Source of the DNA: Pyropia haitanensis
Lineage: Eukaryota; Rhodophyta; Bangiophyceae; Bangiales; Bangiaceae
Direction: 5' to 3'
Length of the DNA stretch: 64,000 bases
Assembly (NCBI GenBank): GCA_008729055.1
Contig: SDUX01000010.1
Coordinates: 2,619,090 to 2,683,089, forward strand
How positions within the stretch are numbered: position 1 is the first letter of the stretch; each line of letters opens with the position of its first letter. Of this stretch, positions 1 through 11,513 are shown in pieces. The notes below the pieces were generated by a model. That model was not told where the DNA came from, made no database searches, and worked only from the letters and a program-made list of their open reading frames with translations. A program made the translations under genes and the position numbers.

Positions 1-2143
1 GCACGGGGCCAGACGGAGCCCAGACGACACTCGACGCGACCGCCCCTGCGGCGCGACCTTCTTGCCCCCCCCCCCCCCTGGATCTCCACCCCTTGGCTGC
101 TCCACTACCGTGATCAGACGGGAGCCGCGGTGCATCGAGACCCGGTCCGCACCTTGCGCCACAGCTCACCGGGCCGCCGCGCCGATGCCACGTGCGGCCG
201 GCAATCGCCGGCGGGTTATCAGCGGCCGTCACGGCTTCCGATTGTCCTGTGCCGCGGAGGAGACGACGGCTGCGGGCGCGGCGCGCATCCCGCACTTCAA
301 GTCGGTGTGCTTGGTTCCGGTTTGAGAAGCCTCCGGGCATTCTTTCGGTTTTTTTTTTTTGCACGCCTCTGCCTCGGCTCATCCGACGGGGGTGGTGCCG
401 TACGGCCGCGGCAGAGGCGGCCCAAAAAGGGGCGCCCGCGTTGGCTGGCCGGCCGCCACGCCACTGACACTGCCGCTCCCCAGGTGCCAACGCACGAGCG
501 GCGGCGCGTGCCAACGCAGTTGCCCGAGGGTCTAGGTGCACGGAGGCGCTGCGTGCGTGCGCGCTGCTGGCGGGTCGTGGAATCATCCGCGGGCTGGCGG
601 GGGGTCGCTTCACGGCTCCCTTCTAAGATTGATCTATGGAATGGGCACACCATCGTGCACTTGGTCGCTCGCATTTGGCGTCCACGACCACTGGATGGGA
701 CCGGACAAGGCGAACTCAATCGTCATCCTTTTGCGCCTGTTCGGAAAACTTCACCGAACATGCAAAAAACGATGTACTTTCTCAATCTTGTTCGTAAAAA
801 GAGCCAAGGCAAGAAAAAATAAAATACACTTGCTACCTAACCATACAAAAAGTCATCTGAAAGGAGGAAACTACGGCGTTCACTTACAAATACATCGGAT
901 TTTTTTTGAATCATGACGTAATGACGGGGGCGGCCCTGGAGCGGCTCGGGTTGGGGCGTATCGCGCTGGCACTCTGCTGGCGTCGACGCGTCCACACCAT
1001 CGCCCCGGGCCAGAGGACCCATCTCTCGCACGGGTTGCTGGCCGGGCGGGTCGTGCCAGCCAGTGCGAGCACAGCCAGGATGGTCTCCTTTTTTGTTCCT
1101 GCTGCAGGCGGGGCGGCAGCGGCGGCGGTCAGCTGCACCCAGCGGCGTCTCCCGTCGAGCGTGACCCCTTGCGTCCGTGGCCGGTAACGCGCCTCTCCCA
1201 CCCCTACCTGCGTCTGTAGCCACACCCACGCGACGACCCTGCGGTGGTGGCCCCGCTGGGCGCAGCCGCCGCAGTGCGCTCGCGCCACCGCCGTCCGCCC
1301 TTAATAGCAGGGCAGTAGTCCAGCCCGCCCGCCCGCCCACCTTCCCTCCCGCTCATCCGGTGGGGCGGCCGCCTTCGTGGCTACACGACCGCCAGCTTCC
1401 CAATTCCCGGATCGTGCGTGGGGCTGGCCCGCTCGGGGGGGAGGGGGCGCGGCCGTGGCAGACGCGATGCCACCATGTGAAAGGGGGCATCGGTCGGATG
1501 GCACCGTGGACGGACCGCTCTGCGAGCGGAGTTGCGGCTGACGGGCCCGCGGGTGGAAGCTATCGCGGCAGCCGCGCTAGGGGCCACCCGTATCAACGCG
1601 AGCGACGCAAGGCCACCTCCGGACCGTAGCACAGAGTTCGGTACAGTGTGCCCGGAGGGAGCACGCTATAGACTTCGCGTGCTATTCAGACCGGCTGTCA
1701 GTGGCCAGACTTCAGCCACCCCACGCGCCTGCCGCATGCCTGTGATCGCATCATCCTCATGGACCAACCGTCGTCACGACCCGCCCTCCCGCCTACTGGC
1801 GTCCCACCAGTGGGGTACAACGGATGAGACGTGACCAGAATTGTGAACAACAGCATACGACAACGATGAACAACATAAAAAAGCAGGAAAAGAGACCTGC
1901 CAACGCAGCGTATGGACAAACAATGCGTGACACAGAGAACGAGTAGAGCCATGTCCACTCAAAGAAAAGAGCAACAAGCACCACACGACGTCTCTCGACG
2001 TAGGCTCGGCCAGTTACAACATGAAAGCTTCCGAGCGAGCCGCTCGAGCCGAACAGTGACGCTCATGAACAGACACCAGCTCTGGAACGGTCGGGAGGTC
2101 AAATCATCGCCGCGGCCCAGTGGTTAAAACACATCCCAGGTCG
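1..2143. other. Gene-free GC-rich flank with small AT-richer patches
   Basis: No coding region with recognisable protein features is seen on either strand. The open frames here are short, overlap each other on both strands and have Arg/Pro/Ala-rich compositions that follow from the base content. There is a poly-C run near 64-80, a poly-T run near 348-360, and lower-GC patches at about 740-910 and 1820-1990. It lies downstream of the B56 gene, whose stop is at 2144. Confidence 0.6.
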
Positions 2144-5113
2144 TCACACTTCCCTGGAAGCGTCACCGGAGCTGGCCTCCACCCCGTTCGCAGCCACCGC
2201 TTGTGGTGTCTGGTCGGTGGACACATGAGTAATGGCAGACCCGACACTAGCGTTGGAGGAATACGCAGCGGCCTTGGGCTGGAGGCTCGCCGACGAAGGA
2301 GGTGCCCTTGGTCTCCGCTGATCACCGGCAGCCGCCGTCAGGGGCGGAACGTCCTTGGGAGAAGACGGCAATGGTGGAGAAGCAGACGGCGCGTCGCCCG
2401 AGCGCCGGGAGACCCTCTTCGGGCCTGACACCGATGGGAAAGCCGCTGCAATAGCAGCAGAAGCTGCTGCAGCGACCGCGTTGACGGCCGCCTTGGGAGG
2501 GCGGCTCGCAGCACCAGGCCGCCGAGATTTGGTTGCACCGACGCCAGTGCGGAGCGAGGACGACGAGCTTGGCACGTTCTTGGCGCCCCGCGACGAGGAC
2601 GCTTGCTTGGAGCGATCGTCACTGAGCTTGCCAGAGTCAGGTTGCTGAGACTGGATCCTCAACCGCCCAGACGAGTCGTCACTCTCGTCCGGGGCAACAG
2701 ACGTGGCTGTCGCGCGGGCGGGTCCTGCGCCAGCAGCAGCTGGCCGAGATTCTGACGCAGGTGATGTGGAGTGGTCGGCCGTGCTGGAGTCAGCCGCGAT
2801 GCTCCGAGATTCAGCCGCCCGCAGCGTCGGAGGCGTCCAAGGTGGTGGAGCAGCAAGCAATGGGGACGTGTTTGAGGCATGCTCTGACGGAGCTGGAGAT
2901 GTTGCCGTCGCATCGACGCTGCCAACAGAGGACGCCTGGGCCCGGTCGGTGGAGGACGCCACGTCCAGCGGCTCAAGGGAGCTCGGGGAGACCAGCACTG
3001 ATCCGACAGGGGCATCCACGACCGAAACGGGGGACGTCGTCGACTTGGTGGACGCAGGAGTTGAAGACGAGAACACGGTCATCGATGCACCATCGGCTGT
3101 TCCAGAGGCCACTGCAATGGTCATCGGAGGGCTGGTTGCGCTAGAGACCGACGCGCTGGACGCACTCTTGGGGACAGGCACCGGCATGGACGACGGCGGT
3201 AGTGGCGGCTCGGCCATCGAGGTCGCGGCGCTCGGAGTGTCCGCCTTGGTAAGCTTGAGCGCGCGAGCGGACGGTGCAGAGGTCGCGACCGCAGCCGCCG
3301 GAGCAACCACACCCGACACGGCCGCAGAGGGCATAGCAGACACGGAAGAAGACACAGTTGGACCCTCCCCGCTGCACGAAGCAGCTGTCACCGAGTCGGT
3401 GACTGCCGAGGAAACGCCCCGCGCCTGCCGCAGCCTCGCCGCCGCTAGGCTTTCCGCAAGCAGCCAGCTGGATGCGCGCTGGTGCTCCCGAGCTTCGCTC
3501 GCGTCCTTTTCCGCAATGTAGAGAGCAGCGGCGCGTTGGTAGAGGGAGTTATCCATCTCGGCCAGCAGCTTCTGCACGTTGTAGGAGAGGGAGCGCACGT
3601 TCGGGTTCCAGTGGTCCTCCGCGTTGCGCTGCAACGCCCCGAAGACAAATGGCACTACCCGCTCCCGGTGGTGCACAATGAGGTTGACAATGTACTCGTT
3701 GTTCCAAAAGAAGAGCGCCCGTTCCGCAATCTGAAAGTGCGGCGACTCGATGCACGCCGATATCTGCCGGAACAGCTGTGGCAACACTGCCGCAAACTGA
3801 GCCGGCCGCGTCAGCTCCAGCACCTCTTCCAGCTCACCAAGACACAGGACAGCTTTGCGCGTGGCAGTTTGGGGCCAAAGCTTGAGCAGCCCAGAGATGA
3901 CGTCCACCGCCAGCGTCGGGTCCTTCTCCACAAACTGGGTGATGCAGAAGCTCAGCTGCCCATGATAACTCGGCAGACTCTTGGGCACGTGCAAGGGCAG
4001 CAAGGTCCGCCGAAGGAACATTTTGTGCTCCTGCTTGAGCGGCAGCGTGAAGCCGTTGATGATGGAGCCCAGGATTTCCAGCAGCTCCGCCGCCCCATGG
4101 TGGCGATACGCCGTCGCCGTCCGTTGCCGCTGCGTCTCATACACAAACCGGTGGAAGGTGTGCGTGATGGCCCGGCGAATAAACACACGCAGAGGCATGA
4201 ACTTGCCGTAAACGCGGTGGAGGATGGTCTTGAGGTATTCGCGTTCACGCGGGTCCTCCGAGTCAAACAGCTGCAACAGCGCGGCCACGAAGTGCTGGTC
4301 CACAACCGCACAGGCCACCTTGGGGTCCGTCTCGTTGGACACGATGAACCGGCGGAGCACCTCGTACGAGACCTGCACGTGCGGCCACGCCGGCTCCAAC
4401 CGAGGTTCATCGTCCTCCGCATCCAGACCGTCGTCGGTCGCGGACCCCACCGGCAGGGCGCGAAACAGGTTGGCCGAAACCGACGCTATCAGGGGGCGGT
4501 GGACTTCGGGGGTGAAGACATAGGGATACCCAGAGGACGCGAGCTCCACCACATCCACCAGAGTCCGTCGCTTAGACTCCTTCCGAGCAAGGTCCGCCCG
4601 TGGGTTGCTCCAGTCAACCTGCGCCTCACAGAGGTTGAGCTTCTTGATAAATAGCCGTTGCCGCTCCTCCTGCGTCGCGCAAGCTGAAGAGCACAGGCAA
4701 AAAGATCAAGTGGGAAAGCCCAAAGAGCCAGTCAGCAAGTACGAGCAGCAATACGACACCAACGAACACGACAGTCAGCAAACAACGGACACAACCGCAG
4801 ACCGCAACGCCAACAACGCCACAAGTGCGCAAAACGGTGTACGACACCAAGCATGGACGGATACAGCACCGTCCACAAGCGGCAGGCACAACCTACTCTT
4901 GAGGCTCGGCAGCCGGTCCATCTCCACAAACGGGTCCAACAGAGGAGCATCTGCGCCGTCTGCGCCGCCACCGCCGGCGGCCTCACCAAAGCCACTGGAC
5001 GTTCGGTGCATCGCCTGCCTCGACGCCATAGCCGAGGCCGGCTGCGCGCCGCCGCCACCGCCACTGCCCCCGCCAGCAACACCTCTGCCGCCTTCACGCG
5101 CCGTCGTCATCAT
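2144..5113 (-). CDS. PPP2R5: PP2A regulatory subunit B56 (B' family)
   Basis: Regulatory B56 subunit that directs protein phosphatase 2A to its substrates. Two exons are supported: 4897-5113 and 2144-4683, with a 213-nt intron (GTAGGT donor, CAG acceptor, phase 1), giving about 918 residues. The HEAT-like B56 core runs from about residue 75 to 485. It includes the stretches RLFIKKLNL, VYGKFMPLRVFIR, LLEILGSIINGF, FCITQFVEKDP, FQIAERALFFWNNEYI and HWNPNVRSLSYNVQKLL, all hallmarks of the family. The last 430 or so residues are a Ser/Ala/Pro/Thr-rich tail without visible domains, much longer than usual for B56 proteins. The start is uncertain: ATGs at 5113, 5110 and 5029 are in frame, the last giving a shorter Gly-poor N-terminus. 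The family call is near certain; the isoform cannot be told. Confidence 0.93.
4684..4896 (-). other. Intron of the B56 gene
   Basis: 213-nt intron, donor GTAGGT and acceptor TTCAG on the minus strand. Removing it joins the acidic end of the N-terminal exon to the conserved start of the B56 domain in frame (phase 1). The intron itself is lower in GC than the exons. Confidence 0.85.
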
Positions 5114-7672
5114 GCCGCACGGTGGCAATAGGCCGCGAGGGTCACAGCGGCTCACCAGGCTCCTCACCCGTGCACCCGCACCCCGGTTATCCCAAGCCCG
5201 CAAGGGTTACCCACACGCCGCCGCACCGCAGCGTCAGACGCCAACGACGACCGGCGCGGCAAGCCTTACCCCGTCACCAGGCGCGCACCCACCCCTCTAG
5301 CTCCCAGCGTTCGCCTCGGCGCAAGCAACACGTCCGCGGCCGCACACACGAAGAGCCTCTGCCAAGAATAGCGGCCACAGGCTGGCAAGGCCCCCACCGG
5401 GAAAGGGCACGACGGCGACTGTGCGCCCGCGCCCGAGCGTCCACGCGACCGAGATCAGGTCCCCAGCGTACAACGGGTGCGGCAGCCGCGTCGTGCAGGA
5501 TACCAGCGCCGCAGGGGATTGCGGAGGCGGATAGCCGACAGCACTCCCCTCTCCTGCACTTGAGGGTACGCCAGCCAGCAAGCCAGCACACGGCAAGACC
5601 CGTCGATCGAGGGTGGGCCGGGGGGGGCTGCACCTGCAGGACAATATCTAGCCCGCCCAGACGCAAACCACGCGTAGACGGCCTGCACCCCAAACGCAAC
5701 TGCAAGTAAGAGCAACAAAAAAAGACAAGAGAAAACAAGGAAAACACGCGGCGAGGCGACAGCCGGCGCCGTGCCCGAAGCACCACCGCGGGTGCACGTG
5801 GAATTGGACGGCGCGTAGGGGGGAGAGGCGATCGAGGTAGGGCTCAACGTAGGTGCGGGTACCGGGCCGCCACGCCCACCTGCCCGTCCACGGCGGGGCG
5901 GGCGCGCACGCGCGCGCTACGGCCGCGCGGCGGCGGGCTGCGGCACGCCCCGTCCCTCCCCCCCTCCACCCCACCAGAAACAACACAAAAAAAACGCAAG
6001 CCCTGCCAGCCCAGGCGCGGCGAGCAAGACACGTTGCTTGTCCGCGCGGAGCGGAGGGCGGCCCACACCACCCCCGCCGCCGCCGCCCGGCCGCGTCCCA
6101 CTGCAGCGGGGGGGGCAGCCACGCCGTACCGGAGCCCACACGCCCAGGCCCCGCACCGCCTCGCTGCAGTCAAGGCTCACCGCTGCGCGCGGCGGCAGTC
6201 AGCAGTGGACACGGCCTGTGCCGCCCCCCAATCCCCCCACGCCCCTCCCCCCCCGCTGCCGCTCCTCCGCCCCCGACCTGAGCCCACAGCACTCGGCCAC
6301 CGCTGCTACTTCTCCCTCCCACCACCACCCTTCCCGCGGCGTGCGCGCGTGGCTGCGCGGGCGCGGCCGCGGCGAGTAGGGGGTGGGGGGGGGGGACGAG
6401 GAGGAGGGGCGGAATGGCCTAGAGCGGGAGCGCACGTGTCCCTGGGTCGGGTGGCGGTTCCTCTCGCCAACCGTGGTTGCCCGTGGCGGGTACGGACAAG
6501 GGCGACGAGCGGGGTAGGGAAGCAGGCGGGGGGGTGGGGGCCGCAGCCGCCGCGAGAGCGGTGGCGCCCGCCCGCGCGCAGGCGGCAACAGACAGGACCA
6601 CCGGCCCGGTGGCGGGAGGGGGGGGGACGGGCACAGGCAGGCGGTCGGTGAGGCGGGCGGGCGCCGTGGCAGCTCTCCGAGCTGTGAACAGAAGGGGGGG
6701 GGCTGGCGGGGTAGGGGGGCGAAGGGGCAAGGGGGAGGCGGCTGCGAAAGCGCGCGTCGGGTAGCCAGCAAGGGGGAGGGGGGGGGGGGGGTTGGTGCGC
6801 GTGGGGGCTCGGCGTTCGCGCTTGGCGCTCGTGGTCGGCGACGGCGGAGGCCAGTCTCGCGCGCGCCGGCGTGCAGCACGCGGCTGCCCACCAGCGCGCT
6901 GGCGGGGAGGAGGCCCAATCCATGCATCCTGCGCGCCCCCCTTCCTCAAAGCCTCCAGAGCTCGGTCCCGCCAGTATTCAAGTGTCGGTAGACCGAGACC
7001 CGATGTGAGCGGCACCAGTGGGCCCTCATCACGGGCCCTCGGCCTGCATGATTGAGTACGTCTAAGTGCACCGGCCTCCAAGACCTGATGCCAGCATGAG
7101 ACTGACAATTACATTGCTGGAACGTCACAGCCCATCTAGACACACACCTCATTACCACTCGAATATGCTGTCCTCGCACCGGCCGCAGCAATGGCAACAC
7201 GTGTCACGATTGCATTGCCTGAACATCCGTCTGTAGGAATTCAACGACAAGTATATGGTGTGTCTCACCCCCAAACGTTGCACGCACGACGTCGGGCATC
7301 TCCTCGTCCGCCCACGTTGCGATAGCCTGGAAACGCTGGCTGCCACGAAGCATACCGCCGTTCTCCCTTGGTCACCTCTTCCACGCGCATCGGGGACGCG
7401 GACGCACGGCTGCACGTCGGACGTCCCAGGCGACGGCGGCCCGCCCCGCCCAAGCTGCGCGGGGGCGTCGCACTCCCCCCGCTGCCGCTTGTGGGACCTG
7501 CTGGAGCCGCGGGACGCGGCTACCCTGTGGCCCGCTCCGTCCCACCGCCTATCCCGTCGCTGCTTTCCGTGCCTGCGTCGGTCGCACGCGCTCCTCTTGT
7601 GTTTGCTTTCATCGGGACCAGGTATTACTAGCTTTGGGGCCTGTCTTTTGGTTGCTTCCATTCTGGGTCACC
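5114..7672. other. Intergenic region between the divergent B56 and peptidase-like genes
   Basis: A 2.6-kb interval upstream of both the B56 gene (minus) and the peptidase-like gene (plus). It holds Pro/Ala/Arg-rich open frames on both strands, many runs of six or more G or C (for example near 6378-6396, 6779-6792) and no recognisable protein. About 7040-7260 is less GC-rich. It probably contains both promoters; no specific element can be named. Confidence 0.5.
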
Positions 7673-8736
7673 ATGGCCTGGCGGCAGGTTGCGTACAACT
7701 ATCTAAAGGCGGCGGCCGCGCTGCGCGCCTCCTCGCGTGAGCAGCTAGCCGTTTACATTCGCCTGGCGGCCCAGTCGGATTCCGCGACCGCGTATAAGCG
7801 GGTGCTTGATGATGCAGGCGAGGTGCGGTTGAGCAGCGTCCTCAAGCTGAGTGGAGACGCGATGGCGCCCGCCTTTTTGCATGGGGATCAGGTACGTTGC
7901 GTAGTGCTTTTGCCCAATACCGCTTGCTGTCATCCGGACGAGCGTGTGGTCGTGTGCCTGCCTCGGAGATACGCATTGGTCACCGGCTTGTAAGGGTTAA
8001 TGCTCGCCACGTCTGTTGTGATTGCTCGTGCTGACTCGTTTCCCTGCTACCGTGTGTGGCCGCCGTGCCAAGTGGACGCCTGTGGTCATGCGCGTGGCCG
8101 CTTATTGTCGCTGTGTAGATTGTGTCTCGGACACTTCACTCGCCTACCCCGCCCCCACCGCCGGCCTCTGTGCAGCTGGCCAGCCTCTTTGCCTCGATGC
8201 TCCCCTTCACCTTTGGGCCGCCGGAGCCGGCGGTGGCCGTCGCCAGCCCGTCCGTCGCGCCTGCCGGCCCGGACCCGTCGGCGGCAGTCGGCGGCAAAAG
8301 GAGCGGCGCACCAGCCGACATGGCAGGCGCTGTTAAGGTGCCCCCTCCCCCCCCCCCCCCCACTCTGGGCAGCATCATGCGGACGCTGCTCACCCCATCC
8401 TTCCTCGCTCCCGACACGCTGTCCCCGTCGGACATTGTCATCCTGACGGACCCCGCCGACGCCCGCCGCCGCCTCCTCCGCCGCCTCGCCGCCCTGCCCG
8501 GCGCGGTGCTGACGTCACCCACCTCATCCGAGACGCTGACCATCCCGCCCGACCACGTGTGGGTGGAGCGCGACGCGGAGATGCCGACAGGGCGGGGGGC
8601 GTGGGAAGGCCGCGACAGCCGCGACTTTGGGCCGGTCGCGCTCGCCAACATTGTCGGCCGCGCCATCTACTGCGTCCGCGGGCCGGGCGACCACGCGGTG
8701 GTCGGCCGGGGGGGGGGCGGGGCGGCCTCGGCCTAG
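7673..8736 (+). CDS. Inner-membrane/S26 signal peptidase-like protein, catalytic residues apparently lost
   Basis: Two exons, 7673-7891 and 8176-8736 (GTACGT donor, GCAG acceptor, phase 0), about 259 residues. The C-terminal half resembles mitochondrial inner membrane peptidases (IMP1/IMP2, serine protease family S26): SDIVILTDP, a basic stretch followed by LAALPG, then TLTIPPDHVWVE and DSRDFGPV, where the family has its substrate-site and SRDFGPVP-type box. In active members the Ser lies in a GxSMxPT motif and the general-base Lys in a VKRV motif. Here the corresponding places read SGDAMAPAF (Ser to Ala) and LLRRLAAL (Lys to Arg). A Pro/Ala-rich insertion of about 90 residues, including a 15-C run at 8347-8361, separates the two motifs. 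The end is uncertain because a G run at 8708-8715 precedes the stop, and a +1 shift would add about 40 residues. The start was chosen for its CACCATGG context; an in-frame ATG also lies at 7634. Confidence 0.7.
7892..8175 (+). other. Intron of the peptidase-like gene
   Basis: 284-nt intron with donor GTACGT directly after a CAG codon and acceptor TGTGCAG. Phase 0 on both sides. Reading through would hit a stop at 7991-7993. Confidence 0.8.
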
Positions 8737-9112
8737 CCGACGGCCTGATCTTGGGCGTGGAGCTGGAGGGGGTGCTCGCCGCCGCCGCTGCCGCGTCGGG
8801 CCGGCGGGGAGGCAAGCAAGGCGAAAAAAAGGACGACAGATGAGAGGGGTGCGGTGTGGGGGGGCAGGGATGGAAGGGGTGAAGCGGACGCGAACCGTAC
8901 GGACCGGTGGGCGGGGTGCACCGGGCGCGGGTGTGCGGTTGATGGTCGGGCGGCGGCTCGCTGCGGGGCGGGGCTGGATGTTGACCTATATCCGTTTGGT
9001 GCAGCTGGACTGCGGGTCGTGGTCTCGTTTCATGTCTCACCCCGTCAACCATCGGCGGGACGAGGCAACCGCGACCGTTGGAGGTATGGAACGCGTGAGA
9101 TTGTTACACATG

Positions 9113-9210
9113 GAGAATGCCAGGACGCTGTCCAGCGGGGGAGTGTCAGGACGCTGTCCAAAAGGGGAAGTGCCGGGACGCTGTCCTAAAGGGGGAGTGC
9201 CAGCACGCGG
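9113..9210. repeat. Minisatellite, about 27-bp unit, 3.5 copies
   Basis: Tandem imperfect copies built on the core GGACGCTGTCC followed by an A/G-rich spacer ending in GGGGAGTG. Three copies of the core are visible at about 9123, 9149 and 9177, and a decayed fourth follows. The core contains a near-palindrome (GGACGCTGTCC). It is non-coding as far as can be seen. Confidence 0.85.
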
Positions 9211-9984
9211 TTGCTTGCTCGCGCCCGTGCCGTGAGAGGCACGAGCAAGTGGCAGGGCCGTTCTGTCTCGGCCTGGTGTGTTTTATTGCCCAAGCCCTTC
9301 GTCCTACCACATCGCAGGCGGTCCTGTCAAGGAAGCGGCCGACATAACCACGCGCGTTGCCCGGACAACCCGTAGCGCCTGCCGCGGGGTGTGCGCGCCC
9401 CGCGCCGGCTTGGCCCCGTGTGGCGACGCCTTGCCGGGCCGGGCGATCTCGTGCCACCCCTCCCCCGTCCGCGCCACCCCTGCCAGAGTACCTGCCGTGC
9501 GTGTGGCACAGCCGCCCCACAGTGGGCACCGGGACCCCTAACCGGGGCCCACCGAGCGTGGCGCAGCCCCACCCCGTCCGTGACGGCGGGGAACCCGCCC
9601 GCGCGCAGCCGCCGTCCACGGCCCGCCGTCGGCAGGCACGGCGTGCAAGGACGCAGGTGACTGGCCAGCCAGGGCGCAGCGGAAAGAGAAGACCTCGACC
9701 AGGCGGCGGCCTGTCGCCGACGCCTCAGCCGTCCGCATGCGGCCACTGTCCGCGAGGGCATGGGGTGCCTGCCGCCGTGCGGCACCCCGTCCCCCCTCCC
9801 CCCGCCGCCCAGAGGCTGCACTCGTCTCGACAGACCACCCCAGGGTCACACCCGCCCTGCGCGCACCGTCTACCGGTAGAGGAGGGAGACGTGGACGGCG
9901 CCCCTCACCTCTGCGTCCTGCGCCAGCACCCGCGGGGCAGCGCGCCTCCCGGTTCAGCGTCGTTTGTCGAGGCGGTAGTGCCAG

Positions 9985-10134
9985 CGACGCGGGGTGGGGA
10001 GGTGACGGCGGGCGTGACGCGGCGCGGGGAGGTGGCGACAGGAGCAACGGGGAGTGGGGAGGTGGCGACAGGAGCAACGGGGAGTGGGGAGGTGGCGACG
10101 GGCTCGACGCGGCGTGGAGAGGTGGCGACGAGAT
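9985..10134. repeat. Minisatellite, exact 30-bp period, five units
   Basis: Five consecutive 30-bp units: 9985-10014, 10015-10044, 10045-10074, 10075-10104 and 10105-10134. They share the core GGGGAGGTGGCGAC; units 3 and 4 are almost identical. The period is a multiple of three, so any frame through it encodes a ten-residue repeat, but no gene is convincingly placed here. It sits just downstream of the methyltransferase stop. Confidence 0.9.
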
Positions 10135-10244
10135 AGTGCGTCCGGGTGAGTGCGGCCGCCCACAAGCACCCTCGACACCCCGACCTGCGGCTGTCTACGC
10201 CGCGTCCCCCCCAACCGTGCCGAGTGGTAGCAACGCTGGTGGGC

Positions 10245-11513
10245 CTACCGCGGGTGTCGGTCCAGCGTCCACCGCCCAGTGGCCGCCGTCCCCACCAGGC
10301 AGCCGTCGCCCCAGACTCCCACTCCATCCCCCTCCCCCCGCCCCCTACCCTCACGGAGCGCTCGCCAACGTACCCCCGGGTCGTCGACAAACATCGGCGC
10401 GCACTGGACGACGCCCCCCCCCCCAACGTGCCAGCCCGCGTCCGCGGCGGCGACAAAAAACGCCTCGTCCGCGTCGACGCACGCCACCCGGTGGTGACCA
10501 TACGCGACCACCCCCACGCCGCCGCCCGTGGCCCCCCCCACCAGCACCTCCAACGTGGCGAGCAGCTTGGCGTGCGCGCCGTGGTTGCTGACCAGGTCGG
10601 CCATGAGGACCACGTCAAACGGGCCGTGCGCCGCGACCAGCGCCGCGGCGGCGGGGGCGTCGCCCCAGCGGAGGCCCGCGACGGTGAGCGGCGCGGCGGG
10701 CGCGGCGGCGGCAGCCGCCGCGGCGTTGGCAGTCAGCGCCTCCAGCAGCGGCGCGTCGGGGTAGTCGGTGGCGACGACCGCCCGCGCGGCGGTGGTGGTC
10801 GCGGCGAGGAGCGACGGCAGGCCGGCGCCGGCGCCCAGCTCGGCCACCGCCAGGCCGTCGAGGCAGAGGCTCAGCGGCGCGTGGGGGGGACACACGGCGG
10901 TCGCGTGGGGGGGGGGGCGCGATAAGGGGGTGGGGGGGGGGTGGAGCCTCACCTGGGGGGGGTCCACACGGATGCCGCCGGGCGTGTCGATCATGCGGGC
11001 CAGGACGCGGCCACCATTCCACAGGTGGTGCGCCCATCTGACAAGTGGGGCGGGCAGCGGCGCGTGCGAGGAGCCGAGTGCAGAGAGAGAGAGGCACGGC
11101 GACGGACTGACGGTCAGGAATGGAACGAGTGCCTGCTGCGCGTGCAGGGCAGGCAGGTGGTGGAGGGGGCGTCCACCATGCCGGCTAGCCACGTCTCGCA
11201 GCGGACGCTCACGCCCTCGCTCGGGCGGGTCTGCCTAGCCGCCGCACCCCCCCCCGCCCCCCTCCCAATTCACAAGCACCCACTGACTCGGCGAGCACCT
11301 CACCTCTGCCGCCGCCCACGACCCCTCCCCGCCGCTGAACCCCATTCCGCCAACCTACAGCGAATGCTGCGGCGGCAGCTGCAGCGTCAGTACCTCCCCC
11401 GACGAGCGGGTGTAAGTGGTGGTCCGCGCAGGCACGGTCGGCGCGTAAAAGTCTGGCGGGTCGTCAAACAGGCCGGCCGTCTCCTCGGCGCCCGCCTCAC
11501 CCGCCTCGGCCAT
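10245..11513 (-). CDS. EFM7: EFM7/Nnt1-type S-adenosylmethionine-dependent protein methyltransferase
   Basis: Probable eEF1A N-terminal methyltransferase of the METTL21/Nnt1 group. Exons 11359-11513 and 10245-11037 (GTAGGT donor, phase 2) give 315 residues. Exon 1 carries the family N-terminus, LFDDPPDFYAP and a TYTRSSGE strand. The splice creates LWAHHLWNGGRVLARMID, matching the family LWGHxLWN motif. Then follow the SAM-binding AELGAGAGLPSL (about residue 115), VVATDYPD, ADLVSNH (about 200) and a late AYGHH box. Between WNGG and the SAM motif is a Pro/His-rich insert of about 30 residues with intron-like ends but a frame-breaking 83-nt length. After VDDPG a GTACGT sequence (about 10379) could be a further donor, so the last 45 residues are doubtful. 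An ATG at 11549 is also in frame. It is divergent from SSRP1. Confidence 0.82.
11038..11358 (-). other. Intron of the EFM7-like gene
   Basis: 321-nt intron, donor GTAGGT, acceptor GTCAG. Splicing restores an in-frame Leu codon split two-plus-one and brings together two motifs that are adjacent in the family. Confidence 0.85.

Larger units (their letters stand above)
8737..10244. other. Intergenic region with two minisatellites
   Basis: Lies between the convergent peptidase-like gene and methyltransferase gene. It contains two tandem repeats, annotated separately (9113-9210 and 9985-10134). Other open frames are Arg/Pro-rich on both strands and show no family features. Confidence 0.5.
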
